A stretch of 64,000 nt of DNA. It comes from Thermodesulfobacteriota bacterium. GTDB lineage: Bacteria; Desulfobacterota; Thermodesulfobacteria; Thermodesulfobacteriales; Thermodesulfobacteriaceae. The position numbers were made by a program, and so were the translations under genes. Position 1 is the first letter of the stretch; each line of letters opens with the position of its first letter. The stretch lies in contig JAADEG010000033.1 of NCBI GenBank assembly GCA_013153525.1, positions 38,739 through 102,738 on the forward strand. The letters are read 5' to 3'. The notes beneath the pieces were generated by a model. That model ran no database searches. It had not been told where the DNA came from and was given only the letters and a program-made list of their open reading frames with translations. Shown piece after piece: positions 1 through 10,197 of the stretch.

Positions 1-2
1 TG

Positions 3-845
3 AGCAACTTAAAACACATTATAAGCACGATTCCTCACTTTTCTGAAGAAGTATCTTTGACTCTACCTTACGATCTTTTAATTTTTGACTATTTTAAGGT
101 AGAAAATTTACCAGATGATGCAGAAATAAAAGAGAGAATTAATCAAGAAATACCTTATAAAATAGAAGATGTTTATTATAGTTATTACATCGTTCCAGAA
201 AAAGAAGATTATAAAGTATTTTTCTTGGTAGTTAAAAAGGAAGTCGTAGAGAGTTACTTAAAGCTATTTGAATCTGTTAATTGTAAAATAAAAAGTATTG
301 ATGGAGATTTTATAAACTTGCATAATCTTTGTGAGTTTTTACAATATAAAAAATCTAAGGTAATAATAGACTGGGGATACAGTAAAATAAAAATGCTTTT
401 TTCTGATAAGGAATATCCTATATATGGTAGAGAATTATTTAATTTAGGATTACAAAGACTTGAGAAGGAAATAATGAAGGAGCTTGGGGTTACCTTAGAC
501 GCAGCTCAAGAAATGATAGTTAATCCAGAGAGGGCAGAGGGATACACGGGATTTAAAGAGGTATATTTAGAATACATAAGTGAAGTAATTTCAGAGATAA
601 GGGATACGATATTTTTTATAGGAGATAAGTTTGACATCCATCCAGAAATAATTATCGTAGTTGGAGGAGGGGGCAGAATTCCAGGAGTGTGTGAACTCAT
701 GACAGAACTTTTAAAAATTGATACTCAGACTTTGAGGATAGAGGAAAAGATAAGGGTTTCTGAGAATGTTGACCCTGGTTATCTTTCTGTTATTAACACC
801 CAGGGAGCCATAGCAGTAGCAACGGCTTTAAGGGAGTTTTTATGA
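3..845 (+). CDS. pilM: Type IV pilus assembly protein PilM, 5'-truncated by window start (frame is open to the first bases)
   Basis: Actin-like ATPase fold motifs (VIIDWGYSKIKMLF, IIIVVGGGGRIPGV); followed by pilN/O/P/Q; the reading frame stays open upstream of the ORF-track TTG at 57. Confidence 0.85.
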   Translation, partial: SNLKHIISTIPHFSEEVSLTLPYDLLIFDYFKVENLPDDAEIKERINQEIPYKIEDVYYSYYIVPEKEDYKVFFLVVKKEVVESYLKLFESVNCKIKSIDGDFINLHNLCEFLQYKKSKVIIDWGYSKIKMLFSDKEYPIYGRELFNLGLQRLEKEIMKELGVTLDAAQEMIVNPERAEGYTGFKEVYLEYISEVISEIRDTIFFIGDKFDIHPEIIIVVGGGGRIPGVCELMTELLKIDTQTLRIEEKIRVSENVDPGYLSVINTQGAIAVATALREFL

Positions 846-1381
846 TAATAAAGTTTAATTTACTTCCTCCGGAGAAAGCCAAAAAAAGAATAGAGCCTTC
901 TATAAATTTTAATAAAATTTTTGTAGGCGTAATAAGCGGGATTTTAATAATAGCAATCGTTTTAATAGGATTTTTAGAATTTAAGAGTTACAAACTTGCA
1001 AAAGAAGTAAGAAAAGAGACTGCTATCCTCAGAAAGTACAAACACATTGCTCAAGAAGTTAAAAGACTTCAAAGGCAGACAGAAGAGATTAAGAATAGAA
1101 TAGTCATAATGCTTAGACTTAGAAATTATCAAAGAACGCAGATGGAAAAGTTTGACTACTTACTTAGAAACATAGGGTCTAACGCCCTATACTTAACAGA
1201 CCTTACTTTCTTTCCGGATAAAGCAGTAGTGAAAGGGATGAGCTTAACGCTTAACGACATTGCTAATTACCTTTCTGGACTTGAGAAAAATTCTAAATTA
1301 GTATATTGGGCAAATGTAAGAAACATACGAAGAAACGAAAACTTTTTACAATTTGACATAAATGTAAAATTTAGAAAATAA
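842..1381 (+). CDS. pilN: Type IV pilus assembly protein PilN
   Basis: Short cytoplasmic N-terminus IKFNLLPPEK, single TM segment, coiled coil; position after pilM. Confidence 0.88.
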   Translation: MIIKFNLLPPEKAKKRIEPSINFNKIFVGVISGILIIAIVLIGFLEFKSYKLAKEVRKETAILRKYKHIAQEVKRLQRQTEEIKNRIVIMLRLRNYQRTQMEKFDYLLRNIGSNALYLTDLTFFPDKAVVKGMSLTLNDIANYLSGLEKNSKLVYWANVRNIRRNENFLQFDINVKFRK

Positions 1382-1403
1382 CCAAACAGGGTTAGGCTTA
1401 AAA

Positions 1404-2006
1404 ATGAATCCGAAAGAATTAATAGAAAGATACAAAACATGGGAATCTACTGCGACACTAAAAGAAAAAATAATAGTTTTAGTAATAGTTAGTTTTGTTT
1501 TAATTTTTCTGTTTTATCAATTGTACTATTCACCAAAGACAGAGGAAATAGCATCCTTAGAAAAAAGGTTAAATCGGACTAAACTTGAAATTATTAAGTA
1601 CAAAGGGATTTTGCCTAAGTACAGAATTTTGCAACAAGAAGTTAGGCAAAGGCAAAAATTTCTTGCAACTATTCAACAAATGTTTCCGAAGGCAAGCAAT
1701 GTTCCAGAAATTCTTAAAGACATTTCAGGATTTGCAAACAGAAATAACTTAGAAATAGTTCTTTTTCAACCTCAGAAGCCTATTATGAAAAATTACTACA
1801 AAATTTTACCTTTTAAAATAAACTTTAAAGGGTCTTTTGAAGACTTTTTAGCATTTTTGAACGACATTTCTTTGTTTCCCAGGCTTGTCGTGGTGCACGA
1901 TATGGATATAAGACCAGTTAAAGATAAGATAAGCATTTTAACTACGCTATACACTTTTGAATATACAGGAAGACTTACTCCTAAGAGAAAAAAGAAAAGG
2001 CGTTAA
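1404..2006 (+). CDS. pilO: Type IV pilus assembly protein PilO
   Basis: N-terminal TM, coiled coil, PilO-like C-terminal fold; synteny. Confidence 0.87.
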   Translation: MNPKELIERYKTWESTATLKEKIIVLVIVSFVLIFLFYQLYYSPKTEEIASLEKRLNRTKLEIIKYKGILPKYRILQQEVRQRQKFLATIQQMFPKASNVPEILKDISGFANRNNLEIVLFQPQKPIMKNYYKILPFKINFKGSFEDFLAFLNDISLFPRLVVVHDMDIRPVKDKISILTTLYTFEYTGRLTPKRKKKRR

Positions 2007-2008
2007 AG

Positions 2009-2458
2009 ATGAAGAAGTACATTTTTTGTTTGTTACTTTTAAGTTTAATAGTAGGGTGTAAGCAAAAAGAAAGTCCTAAATATACTTACAATGCCACTCA
2101 ACAGTTCGTAGATGTAGAACTTGAAACCTGGAAAAACGAATTTAAAAAACCACCTTTTATTCTTAAAATTTCACAATTACCTAATCCATTTAGACCACCT
2201 GCTCAAGTACAAGAAGAAAAAAAAGGCTTGCAAGCTTTGGGCATAAAGTTGGTAGGGATAATTAAAAAAAGAGGAAGATATTACGCACTTGTAGAAGATC
2301 AAAATAAGGTGAGTTATTTGGTCAGTAAGAACGAAAATGTAGGAAATGTTAAAGTTATAGACATAAAAAGTGACTACATAATAGTTAAACAAAAAATAAT
2401 TACCCCTATGGGAAAAATATTTTACATAACTAAAAAAGTTAGTTTAACTAAGGAGTAA
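2009..2458 (+). CDS. pilP: Type IV pilus assembly lipoprotein PilP
   Basis: Lipobox-like LIVGC signal, PilP-like beta domain; synteny. Confidence 0.8.
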   Translation: MKKYIFCLLLLSLIVGCKQKESPKYTYNATQQFVDVELETWKNEFKKPPFILKISQLPNPFRPPAQVQEEKKGLQALGIKLVGIIKKRGRYYALVEDQNKVSYLVSKNENVGNVKVIDIKSDYIIVKQKIITPMGKIFYITKKVSLTKE

Positions 2459-2463
2459 AAAAG

Positions 2464-4392
2464 ATGAGGAAGTTGATAATATTAATTTTTTTAATTTTAA
2501 TGCCTCAGTTAGTTTTTAGTCAGGATTACTTATACTTAAAGAACATTATTTACAGCAAAACCCCGGTTAGTTCTTTAATTTTTGAATTTTCTGCCAGACC
2601 TGAGTATAAAGTATTTTACGAAAAAAGACAACTTAAACTCGTGTTCGTAAAAACTTTACCAGAAACCACATCTTGGCTGGAAAACCTTCCAAAGGACATT
2701 TTTAAAGAGGTAAGAGCTTCGTTTAAAGGAGACAACTTGGTTATTAATTTTAAGTTCAAAAAGCCTTTTAACTTTCAATTAATTCCAACGGATACTCAAC
2801 TCGTGGTTGAGCTGTTGTGGAAGGGAAGAAAAAGACCTACTAATGTGGTCATAAAAAGAGAAAAAGTGGAAACCTTAGAAGAAAAGACCCTTAAAGAGCT
2901 TGAAAACATTTTTAAGCAAAGAATAAAATATCCGAATTACAAGATATTTACTAATACTGGAGAAATAAAATTACCCCTTACGAAAAAGAAGTACAGAGGA
3001 TTTCCTATAAGTGTTGACTTTCAAGATGCTGATATTCATGCAGTTTTCCGTATGCTTGCAGAAATAGGAGGAATTAACATTATAGTAAGTGACAAAGTTA
3101 AGGGTAGAGTTACCTTAAGAGCTAAGGATGTACCATGGGACTTAGTAATGGATGCGATTTTAGCAGAGTTTGGTTTGGCAAAAATAAAAGTAGGAAACAT
3201 CATAAGAATCGCAACTATTCAAGAATTAAACCAAGAAATGAACCTTTATAAAAATTATGTTCAATCTCTTGCACAAACTACTCAGGGTTTAAGAGCAGAA
3301 ATAGAGGCAAAAAAGAGGATTTTAGAATCAATTCAAGAACTTGAAGAAACGAAAAACATTTTAGTTACTAAAATATACCATTTAAAGTACATCAGAGTGG
3401 ACAAGTTGGTTGATTACCTTAAAAATCAGACCCTTACTGACAAGTTGAGGGAACTTTTGCAAAATCCTAATAGGATAACTTCTGATGCATTAACTAATAC
3501 TTTGATAGTAAAAGCCACTCCTAAGATAATTGATGAAATAGACAAAATAATAAAAAACTTAGATAGACCAAGACCTCAAATTTTAATTGAGGCAAGAATC
3601 GTTGAAATAAACGACAATTACATGCAAAACCTGGGAATAAAGTGGGGACTTGCTGCTTGGGAAGCAAACGATCATACAGTATGGGGAGTTTCTTCTGACT
3701 CTTCTGTAACTCCTGGCACTATAACTTATTCTCATCCTTCAGGATCAGTGAATATTCAAAGTAGCACTGTTAATTTACAAACTTCACCTGCAGTAGTAGA
3801 TCTCGGAGCTCCAAGTGCAACGAGTGCTCTTGGTTTGATGCTTGGATATTTTGGAGAAACCTCAGGTGTGCTTGACATGCAACTTTCTGCACTTCAACAA
3901 CAGGGTGTAGGTAGAATCATTTCTAAGCCAAGTATTCTTACTCTTAACGACGAACCAGCTACTATTCAACAGGGATACAAAATTCCTTATTTAAAACTTG
4001 CTGCAAACATGCAAACAGCTACTACGGATTTTATAGACGCAGGTTTAAAATTAACGGTTATTCCTTCGTTAACACCCAATGGAAACATTCTTCTTGATAT
4101 TACTATAGAAAAATCAACACCTGACTGGGCTCATACAGTAAACGGAGTACCTGCTATAAGCACAAGTACCATTCAAACGAGTGTAATAGTTAAAAACGGA
4201 CAAACCTTGGTTCTCGGAGGAATAAAAATAAAAGACATTTCTAATATACAAGACGAAGTTCCTGGACTTGCTAAGCTACCATTAATAGGAGGATTATTTA
4301 AAAGAAAAGCGAAAAACTTAACCGATAGAGAACTCCTTATTTTTATTACTCCAAAAGTAGTAAGTTATCCTGTTAAAGGCGTAGATTATTAA
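2464..4392 (+). CDS. pilQ: Type IV pilus secretin PilQ
   Basis: STN/secretin N domains, secretin core with VPGLAKLPLIGGLFKRK and ELLIFITPKVV motifs. Confidence 0.95.
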   Translation: MRKLIILIFLILMPQLVFSQDYLYLKNIIYSKTPVSSLIFEFSARPEYKVFYEKRQLKLVFVKTLPETTSWLENLPKDIFKEVRASFKGDNLVINFKFKKPFNFQLIPTDTQLVVELLWKGRKRPTNVVIKREKVETLEEKTLKELENIFKQRIKYPNYKIFTNTGEIKLPLTKKKYRGFPISVDFQDADIHAVFRMLAEIGGINIIVSDKVKGRVTLRAKDVPWDLVMDAILAEFGLAKIKVGNIIRIATIQELNQEMNLYKNYVQSLAQTTQGLRAEIEAKKRILESIQELEETKNILVTKIYHLKYIRVDKLVDYLKNQTLTDKLRELLQNPNRITSDALTNTLIVKATPKIIDEIDKIIKNLDRPRPQILIEARIVEINDNYMQNLGIKWGLAAWEANDHTVWGVSSDSSVTPGTITYSHPSGSVNIQSSTVNLQTSPAVVDLGAPSATSALGLMLGYFGETSGVLDMQLSALQQQGVGRIISKPSILTLNDEPATIQQGYKIPYLKLAANMQTATTDFIDAGLKLTVIPSLTPNGNILLDITIEKSTPDWAHTVNGVPAISTSTIQTSVIVKNGQTLVLGGIKIKDISNIQDEVPGLAKLPLIGGLFKRKAKNLTDRELLIFITPKVVSYPVKGVDY

Positions 4393-4396
4393 CTTT

Positions 4397-5701
4397 ATGG
4401 ACGAAGTAATAGTTATAGGGGGAGGGCTTGCAGGTTCAGAAGCAGCTTGGCAAATAGCTTCAAGAGGAATAAAGGTTCTTCTCTTTGAAATGCGTCCTAA
4501 AAAGTTAACCCCTGCCCACAAAACAGGGGACTTAGCAGAACTCGTTTGTTCAAATTCTCTTCGTTCAAAAGAAATTACTAAAGCAGTTGGTCTTCTTAAA
4601 CAAGAATTAATACGACTCGGTTCTCTTATAATGGAATCAGCTATAAAAAGTGAAATCCCTGGTGGTAAAGCATGGGTGGTTGACAGAAACCTGTTTTCTA
4701 AGTACATAACAGAAAAAATAGAGAGACATCCTCTAATAAAAGTTGTAAGAGAAGAAGTAAAAGAAATTCCTACAGATAAAATTTGCATTGTTGCAACAGG
4801 TCCTCTTAGCTCAGAAAGTATTACTAAAAGCCTTTTTAAGCTCATAAAACAAGACTACCTACACTTTTACGATGCTATTTCTCCTATAATTTACGCAGAC
4901 AGTATTAATTGGAATAAAGTGTTCGTTGCAGATAGATACGGAGAAGGGGAAGGAAGTTATGTAAATTGTCCTTTAACTAAGGAGGAATACGAAAGATTCG
5001 TAGAAGAACTTCTCAAAGCAGAAAAAGTGCCTTTACATCCTTTTGAAAAACCTAAGTATTTTGAAGGGTGTCTTCCAATAGAAGTAATGGCAGAAAGAGG
5101 AAAAGAGACCCTTAGGTACGGTCCTATGAAACCCGTAGGACTTATTGATCCAAGAACAGGAAAAGAACCTTACGCAGTAGTACAACTAAGACCTGAAAAC
5201 AAAGAAAAAACCCTTTATAACATGGTAGGTTTTCAAACGAAGTTAAAGTACAAAGAGCAAGAAAGAGTTTTTAGACTAATTCCCGGGCTTGAAAATGCAG
5301 AATTTGCAAGATACGGTTCTATCCACAGAAATACTTTTGTAAAGGCTCCACTCGTTTTAAAACCAACTTTACAATTAAAAGAATGTCCGAATGTATTTTT
5401 AGCAGGACAAATAACAGGGGTTGAAGGGTATGTAGAATCTACTGCAATGGGACTTCTTGCAGGAATAAATGCAGTAAGATTGTTAGAAGGAAAACCTCTC
5501 GTTGTTCCACCTAAGGAAACAGCAATTGGAGCATTGGTAAATTACTTAATTACCGCAAATCCTAAGTACTTCCAACCAATGAACATAAATTGGGGACTAT
5601 TTCCACCTTTAAAAAAGAAAGTAAAAAAGAAGGAAAAGTTCGCAATTTTAGCAGAAAGGGCTCAAAAAGCCCTTTCTGAATGGATTCAAACTATTAATTA
5701 A
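4397..5701 (+). CDS. trmFO: Methylenetetrahydrofolate-tRNA-(uracil-5-)-methyltransferase TrmFO
   Basis: VIGGGLAGSEAAWQIASRGIKVLLFEMRP; ELVCSNSLRS; GYVESTAMGLLAG. Confidence 0.96.
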   Translation: MDEVIVIGGGLAGSEAAWQIASRGIKVLLFEMRPKKLTPAHKTGDLAELVCSNSLRSKEITKAVGLLKQELIRLGSLIMESAIKSEIPGGKAWVVDRNLFSKYITEKIERHPLIKVVREEVKEIPTDKICIVATGPLSSESITKSLFKLIKQDYLHFYDAISPIIYADSINWNKVFVADRYGEGEGSYVNCPLTKEEYERFVEELLKAEKVPLHPFEKPKYFEGCLPIEVMAERGKETLRYGPMKPVGLIDPRTGKEPYAVVQLRPENKEKTLYNMVGFQTKLKYKEQERVFRLIPGLENAEFARYGSIHRNTFVKAPLVLKPTLQLKECPNVFLAGQITGVEGYVESTAMGLLAGINAVRLLEGKPLVVPPKETAIGALVNYLITANPKYFQPMNINWGLFPPLKKKVKKKEKFAILAERAQKALSEWIQTIN

Positions 5702-6048
5702 GAACCCGTGTAAGGTCCTGCTATGTAACCTTTTATAACGGGAATGTTAACATTTTGTTCTACTTCAAGCCATACTATGTCGTTTTCTATTTTAACTACT
5801 TTTCCTACAACCCCACCAGAAGTAAAAACTTTTTGACCAGGTCTAAGTTTTGACAAAAATTCTTGATGTTCTTTCATTCTTTTTTGTTGGGGTCTTATTA
5901 AAAGAAAGTAAAAAATTCCAAAGATAATAATAAGAGGTAAAAAAGTAATAATTATACTCACGAGCCCATTTGGAGCTGAACCCTTTGCGTTTGCTGGAGG
6001 TGCTGCCATTGCCCAAGCATTACTTAGAAAAAAACTAATTATGTTCAT
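5698..6048 (-). CDS. yajC: Preprotein translocase subunit YajC
   Basis: Single TM followed by FLLIRPQQKRMKEHQEFLSKLRPGQKVFTSGG. Confidence 0.93.
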   Translation of the reverse strand: MNIISFFLSNAWAMAAPPANAKGSAPNGLVSIIITFLPLIIIFGIFYFLLIRPQQKRMKEHQEFLSKLRPGQKVFTSGGVVGKVVKIENDIVWLEVEQNVNIPVIKGYIAGPYTGS

Positions 6049-6057
6049 GTTAACCTC

Positions 6058-7185
6058 CTAAAAGTTGTTTGATGCTTCGTAAAATTCTTTTACTTTTTCT
6101 TTCAATTCTAAAACTTTGCCTAATTTAATAGCTTCTTTTATGGTCTTCATAAGTTTAGCATAATAAAATAAATTGTGAAGTGTTAAGAGGTGATAAACAA
6201 GAAGTTCTTTTGCATTAAACAAGTGCCTTAAATACGCTCTTGAAAAGTTTCTACACACATAACACTCACACTCTGGATCAAGAGGGCTTTCGTCTGTTTT
6301 AAATTCAGCCCTTTTTATAGACAACGGTCCTCTTGAAGTAAATACTGTTCCTCTTCTTGCGTTTCTCGTGGGTAACACGCAGTCAAACATGTCAACCCCT
6401 CTTATTACAGCCTCTACTATATCAAGAGGAGTTCCTACGCCCATTAAGTATCTTGGAAATTCTTCAGGAATTTCTTCTATGCTTAATTCTATCATATCGT
6501 TTCTCAATTCAGCAGGTTCTCCTACAGAAAGACCACCTATAGCAATTCCATCAAAACCAAGCTCAACTATAAATCTGGTACTTTCTTTTCTTAATTCTTT
6601 AAACATTCCACCTTGAATAATTCCAAAAACAGCTCTTCCGTAATCTGGATGCCTTTTTTTGTACTTAATAGATTCAATTGCCCACTTATGAGTAAGTTCT
6701 GTTAAGTACTTAGCTTCTTCAAAACTTATAGGATAAGGAATACATGTGTCAAGAACCATAACTATGTCTGAATTTAAGTTTTTTTGTATTTCAAGAGCCT
6801 TTACAGGAGTTAGAAAGTGCTCAGAACCGTCTAAGTGAGACTTAAAAATTACCCCTTCTTCTGTAATTTTTCTGAATTGAGATAAACTATACACCTGAAA
6901 TCCTCCGCTATCAGTAAGAATTAAACCTTTCCAATTCATAAATTTGTGTAATCCACCAAGTGCTTTAATAACTTCGTCACCAGGTCTTAAGTACAAGTGG
7001 TATGTATTACACAAAAGAATGTTATAACCCAAACCAGCTACTACATCAGGGGGCATTGCTTTAACCGTAGCTTGAGTACCAACAGGCATAAAAACCGGGG
7101 TTTCAATTACCCCTCTTGGAGTACAAAGGAGACCAATTCTTGCTTTTGTAAAACGATCTTTGTGAATAACCTTAAACTTAAACAT
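6058..7185 (-). CDS. tgt: Queuine tRNA-ribosyltransferase
   Basis: ILLCNTYHLYLRPG, LTDSGGFQVYSLS, DCVLPTRNARRGTVFT, zinc-binding CECYVC. Confidence 0.97.
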   Translation of the reverse strand: MFKFKVIHKDRFTKARIGLLCTPRGVIETPVFMPVGTQATVKAMPPDVVAGLGYNILLCNTYHLYLRPGDEVIKALGGLHKFMNWKGLILTDSGGFQVYSLSQFRKITEEGVIFKSHLDGSEHFLTPVKALEIQKNLNSDIVMVLDTCIPYPISFEEAKYLTELTHKWAIESIKYKKRHPDYGRAVFGIIQGGMFKELRKESTRFIVELGFDGIAIGGLSVGEPAELRNDMIELSIEEIPEEFPRYLMGVGTPLDIVEAVIRGVDMFDCVLPTRNARRGTVFTSRGPLSIKRAEFKTDESPLDPECECYVCRNFSRAYLRHLFNAKELLVYHLLTLHNLFYYAKLMKTIKEAIKLGKVLELKEKVKEFYEASNNF

Positions 7186-8371
7186 TTTTTAATTCCATAG
7201 CCCTTTTACTTGCCCTTATAAAACCTTCCTCCATACCTTTTATAACTTTTTCATCCACACAGAAAGAAAGTCTGATGTGATTAGAAAGACCAAAGCCTCT
7301 TCCTGGAACAGCAAGAATTTTTTCTTCTTTTAATAAGTTACAAAATTCAACATCGTCTATTGGTACTTCTGGAAACGCAAAAAATCCACCCTTAGGAACT
7401 ACGAGATTAAGACCAGCCTTTTTAATAATTTCAACCAAAATGTCCCTGCGTCTTTTATAAGTTTCTACATCTACTTTTTCGTTTATGCACTCTGCAACTA
7501 TTCTTTGAGCAAGGGCAGGAGCATTCACAAAACCAAGAATTCTGTTACACAAAATAAGGGCGTCTATGAGTTCGTTTTTGTTTTTAATCTCAGGACTTAC
7601 TGCTATAAATCCTATTCTTTCTCCTGCAAGAGATAGCTCCTTAGAAAAACTATAAGCAACTATACTGTTAGAATAATACTTAAAAATAGAAGGCACTTTT
7701 TCGTCTTCAAACACTAAATTTCTATAAGGTTCGTCTGAAACGAGGTATATAGTAGAATTGTATTTTTTGCTTTTTTGATAAAGTAGTTCAGCAAGTTCTT
7801 TGATTTCCTCTTCTGTGTAAATCTGTCCTGTAGGATTATTGGGAGAGTTTATTAAAACCACTTTGGTTTTTTCTGTAATACCTTTTTCTAATTCGTCAAA
7901 GTCAAGAGAAAAATCAGATTTAGTTGGGATTGGTTTAGGGATCCCTTGGTGATTTTCTGAATAAAAAAAGTATTCTACGAAAAACGGAGAAGGGAAGACC
8001 ACCTCTTCTCCAGGATTTAGCAAAGACTTAAAAATTACATTTAGAGCACCAGCAGCACCACAGGTCAAAATAACTTCCTGTGAAGATATGTCTATTTCGT
8101 ATTCTTTTTTTACTTTTTCAGCTATGACTTCTCTTACGAAAGGAAACCCAGCATTTGGCATGTATCTATGAAGTTCTGGACGATAATCCTCTGCAAACTT
8201 TTTAAGGGTTTCTCTAACTTTTGGAGGAGGAGGCAAGTCAGGATTTCCAAGACTTAAGTCATAGACCTTATCTTCTCCATAAATTTTTTTTAACTTAATT
8301 CCCTCTTCAAACATTTTTCTTATCCAGGAGCTTTTATCTAAGTAGGTTTTAACTTTTTTAGATATACTCAT
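7178..8371 (-). CDS. Pyridoxal-phosphate-dependent class I/II aminotransferase
   Basis: NSPNNPTGQIYTEEEI, YSFSKELSLAGERIGF PLP-lysine motif. Confidence 0.92.
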   Translation of the reverse strand: MSISKKVKTYLDKSSWIRKMFEEGIKLKKIYGEDKVYDLSLGNPDLPPPPKVRETLKKFAEDYRPELHRYMPNAGFPFVREVIAEKVKKEYEIDISSQEVILTCGAAGALNVIFKSLLNPGEEVVFPSPFFVEYFFYSENHQGIPKPIPTKSDFSLDFDELEKGITEKTKVVLINSPNNPTGQIYTEEEIKELAELLYQKSKKYNSTIYLVSDEPYRNLVFEDEKVPSIFKYYSNSIVAYSFSKELSLAGERIGFIAVSPEIKNKNELIDALILCNRILGFVNAPALAQRIVAECINEKVDVETYKRRRDILVEIIKKAGLNLVVPKGGFFAFPEVPIDDVEFCNLLKEEKILAVPGRGFGLSNHIRLSFCVDEKVIKGMEEGFIRASKRAMELKNV

Positions 8372-8460
8372 GGCTTAACTCCTTAGGTTTTTTAAAATAT
8401 TATACTTGGGTTTTGAAAATTTTTAATAGAAAATTATTAAAATTTTTTATACTAAAGGGT

Positions 8461-8487
8461 TAAAGTTTTTGGGGGAAACACCGATAA
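8461..8487 (+). promoter_or_regulatory. Sigma-28 (FliA) promoter for flagellin
   Basis: TAAAGTTT-N11-ACCGATAA versus consensus TAAAGTTT-N11-GCCGATAA (one mismatch). Confidence 0.9.
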
Positions 8488-8537
8488 TAATATACAGAAA
8501 AAAGAAGAAAAGAAAAAACAAAAGGAGGTGGTTAGAT

Positions 8538-10148
8538 ATGGCATTAAGAATTAACTTTAACGATGCAGCGGCTGTAACGCATACAGCCCTGGTAAGAAAC
8601 GAAAGAGCCCTTAACAAAAGTTTGCTTAGGTTGTCAACAGGACTTAGAATTTTAAGTGCTGCAGATGACTCTGCAGGACTTTTTATTTCTGACATGCTTG
8701 ATACAGTTGCAAAGGCTTATGATCAGGGTAATAGAAACATTCAAACAGCGATTTCAGCACTTCAGATTGCAGAGGCTTCAGCAGGTCAGATTTACGACAA
8801 GCTTCAGGACATTTATGTAAGAGCTCAGAATGCTGCAAACGACATTAACGATCCTAATGCTCGTGCGTCACTTCAGAAGGAGATTAATAACTTTATTGAC
8901 GCTATTCAAAAAATTGCATCTGACACTGAGTATAACGGAATTCACTTACTTGACGGAACATTTTCTGGAAAGTACATCCATTACGGAGTAAGAGCAGAGC
9001 AGACGATTTACATTGGTATTGCTGACATAAGAGCAGAGAGCATAGGTGCTAAGATGGTTACCACAGAGGATCAAGTACCTATCGTGACTTCTGCTTCTGG
9101 AACTATTGCTGCAAGTGCTACGGGAACTCCATTTACGCTTGACAACGGAGATTACTTAAAAGTAAACGGTGCAGCTATTTTAACTAATACTTCTACTACT
9201 ACATATCTTGTTGACGCAGCAAAAGCTGCTGAAGAAATTAACGATAAACTTGGAGCTGCAGGTATTCAGGCAAACGCAGTAAACAGAAGCGTTGCAGACA
9301 ATCAGTTTACTTCTCTCGTAAGTACGACTGCTTCAAGTGTAACTATTGACATTAAGTTTTACATTGGAGAAGCTGCTGTTAATAAAGCTACATTTTCATT
9401 AACAGGACTTAGCAACAACATTACTCTTGATGAACTCGTAAACAAGATTAACGACGCTGCATCAGTAACAGGTGCACCTATAAGAGCATCTAATGAAAAC
9501 GGACATCTCGTACTTCAGACGACAGAAGGTGAAACTATAGCTATAGAAGTAAAAGTAACAGGTGATCCTAATGCACAAGTAAACTTTGATCAGCTTATCC
9601 AGGGTGGAAAGCAGACCAAAATTGATTCTACGAATGACACTGCTTATGCTATAAAAGTAGGTAACTTAAACATTGCATCTTCTCAGAACTTCGTTGTTCA
9701 GTCTAAGGGAGTAAGTGGTGGTACTACTGATGCACCAGAAGGACTTGCATTGCTTAAATACGATCCAAGTGCCGGTGAATATAAAATAGTTGACGATAGT
9801 GGTGCAAACGGAGCTACATTTGACTCTCAGATGTTTAATCTTTACGCTATCAATGTAACTACAAATGCTGGTGCAGAAAAAGCAATGCTTATTGCACAGT
9901 TTGCTATGCAGAAAGTTGATACCGTAAGATCTCAAATTGGAGCTACTATGAACAACTTACAGTCTATCTATGATGCTCAGCAGACTGCTTATGATAACAC
10001 CAAAGAGGCAGAATCCGTGATTAGGAATACTGACTACGCAAAAGAAATGAGCAACTTCACCACTTACCAGATCCGTATGCAGTCAACAATTGCAATGCTT
10101 GCTCAGGCAAACACCCTGCCCCAGCTCGTGCTTCAGCTTCTAAGATAA
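8538..10148 (+). CDS. fliC: Flagellin; start corrected to ATG 8538 (MALRINFNDAAAV)
   Basis: Flagellin N- and C-terminal D0/D1 signatures (LLRLSTGLRILSAADDSAGLFISD; FTTYQIRMQSTIAMLAQANTLPQLVLQLLR); AAAGGAGGTG SD 5' of 8538. Confidence 0.96.
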   Translation: MALRINFNDAAAVTHTALVRNERALNKSLLRLSTGLRILSAADDSAGLFISDMLDTVAKAYDQGNRNIQTAISALQIAEASAGQIYDKLQDIYVRAQNAANDINDPNARASLQKEINNFIDAIQKIASDTEYNGIHLLDGTFSGKYIHYGVRAEQTIYIGIADIRAESIGAKMVTTEDQVPIVTSASGTIAASATGTPFTLDNGDYLKVNGAAILTNTSTTTYLVDAAKAAEEINDKLGAAGIQANAVNRSVADNQFTSLVSTTASSVTIDIKFYIGEAAVNKATFSLTGLSNNITLDELVNKINDAASVTGAPIRASNENGHLVLQTTEGETIAIEVKVTGDPNAQVNFDQLIQGGKQTKIDSTNDTAYAIKVGNLNIASSQNFVVQSKGVSGGTTDAPEGLALLKYDPSAGEYKIVDDSGANGATFDSQMFNLYAINVTTNAGAEKAMLIAQFAMQKVDTVRSQIGATMNNLQSIYDAQQTAYDNTKEAESVIRNTDYAKEMSNFTTYQIRMQSTIAMLAQANTLPQLVLQLLR

Positions 10149-10153
10149 ACTTA

Positions 10154-10183
10154 AAGGGGGGCTTACAAGCCCCCCTTAATTTT
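10154..10183 (+). terminator. Rho-independent terminator downstream of flagellin
   Basis: AAGGGGGGCTT-AC-AAGCCCCCCTT hairpin followed by AATTTTTT. Confidence 0.85.
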
Positions 10184-10197
10184 TTAGGGGGGTAAAA

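Noticed and set aside
4318-4845. Minus-strand 175-aa ORF antisense to pilQ end/trmFO
   Set aside because: Fully overlaps strongly supported coding sequence; no recognisable domain or SD
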